Positions 60,322 through 64,000 of a stretch of 64,000 bases of DNA are shown here, one piece after another (within the stretch, counting starts at the first letter, position 1; every line of letters starts with the position of its first letter). The position numbers were made by a program, and so were the translations under genes. The notes under the pieces were generated by a model that was not told where the DNA came from, ran no database searches, and saw only the letters and a list, made by a program, of their open reading frames with translations. Location of the stretch: the IMG/VR virus record IMGVR_UViG_3300034284_002648, positions 1 through 64,000 of that record; one strand, written 5' to 3'. Source of the DNA: a virus.

Positions 60322-61934
60322 GCCATAGGTACATAACATTTTTCTACGATCAAGTCGCTTTTCTTGAAGGACTTGGCTCCTTTAAAAATCAGAATGTTTC
60401 CATCAAATAGCTGATTTCTGTATAACGATAGCTGTTCTGTAAAAAATATAACAGAGTCTATATAGCCGGTGCTATCGGTTATACTAACAAATGCCATTTC
60501 ATTACCCTTATTTTTCCCATTCTTAATCTTAATCACATTAACATTATCAATTTCACCAGCGACAATAATATTTTTTCTGTCGGAATCTTTGAACTCTTTA
60601 CATGTTGTATTAGTCATACTTATATCGTATGAATCTACTTTTGAATAGGTTAGATTTATTCCGAGCAGGTTGCTTTCATTATCACAGACCCACTCTATTT
60701 TGTCATCCAAAGAAAATGGAGGCTTGATAAGAGAAGAAATTAAACCTTGTAATATATTTTTACGATTTTGAGTTAGTTTTGGTTTCTTGACCAAAATATT
60801 CATTAGCTGTAAAGTATTGAACTGAGAGACATCAATTGATCTTAAATATTCTATCTCTTTGCTTGTTAGCTCACTCATAATCTCGTATTCAAAAAGCATA
60901 GAGGTTCTAGTTTTAGTAATATAACTGAATGCCCCACTACATATCAAAGCTTTTGCAGCGGTAGAATTGATATTTACTAATAGATTAAGCAGTATTTCTG
61001 ACCATGTAAGATGCTGTATGTCTAAATTTTTAGATAGATCCACAATCTTTTTATAAACCGAGTCGCCCACACCCTTTATGTCTGTAAGACCAAAGTGTAT
61101 TTTGTTGTTATGGATTACAAAAAATTGATTCAACAATCTATAATCTGGTACACAGATTTCTATATCCATATCTGTGGCATTTTTCACCAACTCTTTGATT
61201 TCTTGCTGGGGGTCTATTTTATCTTTTGCATATTTGAGATACGAAGCAAAGAAAATCTTAGGGAAGTGTGCTTTACTATATGCTGATAAATATGCGTTAA
61301 TAGCATAGCTTACGGCGTGAGATTTATTAAATGAGTATCGTTGAGATTTTTCAATCCAACTAAAAATTTGTTCAGCTTCATTTTCTGATGCTAAATTAGT
61401 TTTTTTGCACCCCTCTATAAATATCTTCTTAAGTTTTGCCATCTCTTCTGGTTTTTTCTTACCAATAGCTTTTCTTAACTGATCAGCTTCTTGAAGATCA
61501 AAACCAGCAATTTTCTGAGCTATTTCCATAGCCTGTTCTTGATATACCATCTCTCCGAAGGTGGTCTTAAGAATTGGCTCTAGGGCTGGATTAAAATAGT
61601 CTATAGATTCTTGGCCATTCTTTTTATCTATAAAGTGATTACTAACAGTTTTACCATCTCTAATAGCTTCCAAACATCCCGGTCTCATAATACTAATAAG
61701 AGCAGAAAGTTCTTCTATATTTGAGGGTTTGAGTTTTCTGGCCATGCTTTGCCCTAGGCGTGATTCTAGCTGAAAACATCCTTTGGTATTGCCAGAAGAC
61801 AACATTTCCCAAGTTCTACTGCATTCAAAATTTATGGCATCCATATTAATTGAAAAATCAATTTTTGGCATACCATCAGTGGATTTGTCGATAATAGGGA
61901 ATCGACAACCACAATCAAATGTATAATATTCCAT
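60318..61934 (-). CDS. dnaE: DNA polymerase III alpha, C-terminal part (split DnaE)
   Basis: A 538-residue protein. It starts with an unusual head (YTFDCGCRFPIID) and then matches DnaE from the fingers onward: GNTKGCFQLESRLGQSMARK, ISIMRPG, FGEMVYQEQAMEIAQKIAGF, ADQLRKAIGKK and SQRYSFNKSHAVSYAINAYL. Later parts are a helix-hairpin-helix (GLTDIKGVGDSVYKKIVDLS) and an OB fold (IIVAGEIDNVNVIKIK, SVIFFTEQ). The PHP and palm parts are encoded separately at the right edge. The start lies three bases after the exonuclease stop. No intein motifs are visible at the break, so the two chains probably associate without splicing. Confidence 0.88.
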   Translation of the reverse strand: MEYYTFDCGCRFPIIDKSTDGMPKIDFSINMDAINFECSRTWEMLSSGNTKGCFQLESRLGQSMARKLKPSNIEELSALISIMRPGCLEAIRDGKTVSNHFIDKKNGQESIDYFNPALEPILKTTFGEMVYQEQAMEIAQKIAGFDLQEADQLRKAIGKKKPEEMAKLKKIFIEGCKKTNLASENEAEQIFSWIEKSQRYSFNKSHAVSYAINAYLSAYSKAHFPKIFFASYLKYAKDKIDPQQEIKELVKNATDMDIEICVPDYRLLNQFFVIHNNKIHFGLTDIKGVGDSVYKKIVDLSKNLDIQHLTWSEILLNLLVNINSTAAKALICSGAFSYITKTRTSMLFEYEIMSELTSKEIEYLRSIDVSQFNTLQLMNILVKKPKLTQNRKNILQGLISSLIKPPFSLDDKIEWVCDNESNLLGINLTYSKVDSYDISMTNTTCKEFKDSDRKNIIVAGEIDNVNVIKIKNGKNKGNEMAFVSITDSTGYIDSVIFFTEQLSLYRNQLFDGNILIFKGAKSFKKSDLIVEKCYVPMA

Positions 61935-61937
61935 ACT

Positions 61938-62639
61938 TTATATGTTTGCTATATTAAAAGAATTCCTAAATTTTACTTTGGATGCTAATTTCCTATGCAG
62001 TTTCAAAAATCGAATTAGAATTTCAGCAGTGTCTTTTACATCTTTCAAAGCATCATGAGCACCCTCTTTACTAATACCAAGATAATCTCTTACATCATCT
62101 AGAGTATAGCTTTTAAGTTCTTTAGATCCTTCAAACCAATAAAATATAAGATTCATGATATCTATAACATCTCTTGGATAAAAAAGAGAAGAATTCCCTT
62201 CTTTATTCAAGTTTTTATATTTAGTGCTTAGATTTTGAACAATCTTTAAGTCAAACCTATTGATATTGTAGCCCGCTGCTATCGGTGCAGTAAAGCAGGA
62301 TTTTCTTTCTGAACGAATATGATACATCTCTAAATAAGATGTAAACATCTTCCATCCCGCCTCCTGTTTTGGAAAAGATTTCCAAGAATTAAGAATATCA
62401 TCTTTGGATGATCCTCTAACCTTAGCATGAAAATCTAAAACATCAGAATCCTCATACGCATAGCTACTATTTTTTTCCAGAGCATCTGGTCTTAGATTGA
62501 TATTAAATTCGGAATCTGGTATGATTTCTAATTTAAATGGATCTACGATAATAGCAGCTATTTGTACAGGACTACAAACATTCGGATCCTTGCCATCTGT
62601 CTCAAGGTCGAAGACACAAATTTTTTGATTATTAGCCAT
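61938..62639 (-). CDS. dnaQ: DnaQ-like 3'-5' proofreading exonuclease
   Basis: A 233-residue DEDDh exonuclease. Motif I is CVFDLETDGKDP (Asp and Glu metal ligands, residues about 10-12). Motif II is AAGYNINRFDLKIV (about 115-128). Motif III is GAHDALKDVKDTAEIL (about 192-207, with the His and Asp). This is the normal set for the epsilon subunit of DNA polymerase III and related proofreading enzymes. It lies between the two halves of DnaE, overlaps the 61-residue gene by 8 bases and is followed after three bases by the C-terminal polymerase gene. That arrangement implies cotranslation and a joint role. Confidence 0.9.
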   Translation of the reverse strand: MANNQKICVFDLETDGKDPNVCSPVQIAAIIVDPFKLEIIPDSEFNINLRPDALEKNSSYAYEDSDVLDFHAKVRGSSKDDILNSWKSFPKQEAGWKMFTSYLEMYHIRSERKSCFTAPIAAGYNINRFDLKIVQNLSTKYKNLNKEGNSSLFYPRDVIDIMNLIFYWFEGSKELKSYTLDDVRDYLGISKEGAHDALKDVKDTAEILIRFLKLHRKLASKVKFRNSFNIANI

Positions 62640-62817
62640 TAATTACCACTGCTGTTCCTGGTGCGAAAAAAGTCTTATTGCCTGTGTTAGCCGTATCCTC
62701 TGCATTATAAGATTTGCAGCAACTAACCTTAATTAACTCTATCTTTCTGTATGTGGTGTCTGATCCTGGTACTTTAAACTCTTGACCAACACCTAGTTCA
62801 GAAAATAGTTTGTTCAT
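62632..62817 (-). CDS. Small protein between polymerase and exonuclease
   Basis: A 61-residue protein starting at ATG 62817. This is preferred over an upstream in-frame ATG because a strong GGAGG lies five bases before it. It begins MNKLFSELGVGQEFKVPGSD, has YRKIELIKVSCCKSYNAED in the middle and ends FFAPGTAVVING. Small beta-rich proteins with this outline (K-I strand, Cys and Asn-Ala, then F-x-P-x-T-x-V) are common in phages and have no known role. Overlaps at both ends place it in the replication operon. It might regulate or bridge the split polymerase. Confidence 0.6.
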   Translation of the reverse strand: MNKLFSELGVGQEFKVPGSDTTYRKIELIKVSCCKSYNAEDTANTGNKTFFAPGTAVVING

Positions 62818-64000
62818 AACTACCTCCATTTTTCAATAGTGTGCTTACTGTCATTACTTTATCTAACATTGCTACGCCCAAAATATCGAATTTGATTATA
62901 CCCAATGTTTCCAAATCTTGCATTTCCATGCCAGCTATTTGTTGTTTATTTTTAGTATCATAGACCATAGGACAAATACTCCCTAGTCTTTGATCCGATA
63001 TAACAATACCAGCAGCATGTTTGGACTGATTCACTTTTGTCCCTTCTAGCCTAATGGCTTGTTCAAACCTTTTTGCTAGAGGGCCAGACAGAGAGCCATC
63101 CTCATTAATATAACACCAATTCTTCAGTTTGTCAACATTATTTTCTAAGGCCCACTGGATTATCGACGCTTCTCCGTATTCCTCTTTCATTTCTTGAAGT
63201 TCGTCAGCTATTTTGGCTTCGTCTGGTATATTTTTTGTAATTGAATTCATTTCGTCAAAACTTATATCGCCATACACTCGGAGAACATCTTTTAGAGCAC
63301 CCCTACCCTTAAGAGTATTGAAAGTGATCATTTGCGAAACATTTTCAACACCATATCTATTCTTAATGTAGTTGATAACATCCTCTCTCTTATTAATAGG
63401 GACGTCAACATCAATATCTGGCATCGAAATTCTATCTTTAGTATTTCTACCAGCATTATAAAATCTTTCAAAGATCAGATTATATTTTAATGGATCAATA
63501 CTGGTTATACCTATGAGATATGAAACCAGACATCCTGCTGCCGAACCACGACCGGGACCGGGTAACCACCCCTTATTCCTCACAAAATTCACTATATCGG
63601 ACACTATTAAAAAGTAGCTAGACAGACCAGCACCCTGTAAAACAGAGAGTTCGTATTTGATTCTATCTGTGTATTCGCCTTGCTTATCCTTATCTATAAC
63701 ATTGGCGATTTTATCCCTCCAGCCGTTTCTACATAGTTGTCTAAGAAATTCATCTGGATCATTACCTTCGCATTCAAATGGAGGCAACATTGGTCTATGA
63801 GATATATCATAATCTTCACACATACTATCTACTAGATTAGTATTCTCTATCTCTTCTGAGGTATGAATAGACGACATTTCTTCTGGAGACAATATATAAT
63901 AATTATCTGAAATGAAAAATGTAGACATTGGAACAGATTCATGGTTGACTATTTTCCTGTTAATGTCTGTAAATGTTGTCTTTAGATTATTGCATAATAA
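62798..64000 (-). CDS. dnaE: DNA polymerase III alpha, N-terminal part, 5' end outside window
   Basis: The frame is open to the right edge, so the ATG at 63928 is probably internal. About 400 residues are visible. They include the end of the PHP region (YYILSPEEM) and the palm: GWLPGPGRGSAAGCLVSYLI, the catalytic MPDIDVDVPINKR (two Asp), VSQMITFNTLKGRGALKDV, KHAAGIVISD and the third catalytic Asp in IIKFDILGVAMLDKV. It stops 15 residues later with GGSYEQTIF, before the fingers. In E. coli DnaE these parts are one chain. The partner is the gene at 60318-61934. Most of the PHP domain lies outside the window, so its metal ligands cannot be judged. Confidence 0.9.
   Translation of the reverse strand, partial: LLCNNLKTTFTDINRKIVNHESVPMSTFFISDNYYILSPEEMSSIHTSEEIENTNLVDSMCEDYDISHRPMLPPFECEGNDPDEFLRQLCRNGWRDKIANVIDKDKQGEYTDRIKYELSVLQGAGLSSYFLIVSDIVNFVRNKGWLPGPGRGSAAGCLVSYLIGITSIDPLKYNLIFERFYNAGRNTKDRISMPDIDVDVPINKREDVINYIKNRYGVENVSQMITFNTLKGRGALKDVLRVYGDISFDEMNSITKNIPDEAKIADELQEMKEEYGEASIIQWALENNVDKLKNWCYINEDGSLSGPLAKRFEQAIRLEGTKVNQSKHAAGIVISDQRLGSICPMVYDTKNKQQIAGMEMQDLETLGIIKFDILGVAMLDKVMTVSTLLKNGGSYEQTIF
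62823..62827 (-). promoter_or_regulatory. Strong Shine-Dalgarno that fixes the start of the 61-residue gene
   Basis: GGAGG on the minus strand, five bases before ATG 62817 and inside the final codons of the upstream polymerase part. It makes ATG 62829 unlikely as the start. Confidence 0.75.

Noticed and set aside
61934-62829. Split intein at the DnaE break
   Set aside because: Neither the end of the N-terminal part nor the start of the C-terminal part shows intein block A or the terminal His-Asn motif. The sequence runs as polymerase to within a few residues of both ends.
63850-63928. ATG at 63928 as the true start of the DnaE N-terminal part
   Set aside because: The frame is open to the edge, and the PHP domain expected in DnaE would be missing if translation began here.

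Overview
The window looks like part of the genome of a tailed bacteriophage (Caudoviricetes), probably a large one and from an uncultured source. The reasons are gene-dense, AT-rich DNA with almost no intergenic space, about 51 kb of giant virion-type genes on one strand, and an opposing block carrying ssb, a phage-style split DNA polymerase III alpha, a proofreading exonuclease and recombination genes. The standard genetic code is used throughout. No tRNA, rRNA, CRISPR array, integrase, transposase, terminase, portal or capsid gene was recognised, and the host cannot be inferred.

Positions 1-33203 (+) form a host-recognition/adhesin module of 17 genes. They are built from a small set of exchangeable parts: Cys-framed Ig-like beta-sandwiches, Thr/Pro/Asn-rich mucin-like linkers, RCC1, YVTN and delta-60 type beta-propellers, LamG/ConA-like and PA-IL (LecA)-like lectin domains, a CBM4/9-like sandwich, and a Cys-bounded repeat of about 90 residues. 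Some domains are inserted inside others. The clearest case is the 2370-residue protein at 16880-23992. Positions 33240-49633 (+) hold four large genes that look like baseplate or tail-hub components: a tandem paralogous pair, then 1918- and 2274-residue proteins. A linker-dominated stalk protein and a small zinc-ribbon protein close the + strand block at 51763.

From 51769 to the right edge all genes lie on the minus strand and meet the structural block convergently. Read in the direction of transcription (right to left) they are: the N-terminal part of DnaE (running off the right edge), a 61-residue protein, a DnaQ-like exonuclease, the C-terminal part of DnaE, ssb (with its own promoter and followed by an intrinsic terminator), a chain of eight overlapping genes dominated by glycosyltransferase-like and nucleotidyltransferase-like proteins, a Vsr/EDxHD-type endonuclease, a probable single-strand annealing protein, and a zinc-ribbon protein.

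A working picture is as follows. The replication genes supply a polymerase whose alpha subunit is assembled from two chains, with proofreading from a gene lying between them. The annealing protein, SSB and endonuclease act in recombination. The sugar-modification chain may decorate phage DNA, host surface or, speculatively, the Thr-rich linkers of the phage's own fibres. The adhesin module looks like a combinatorial, carbohydrate-directed receptor-binding apparatus. Domain names come from motif recognition by eye and no database search was run.
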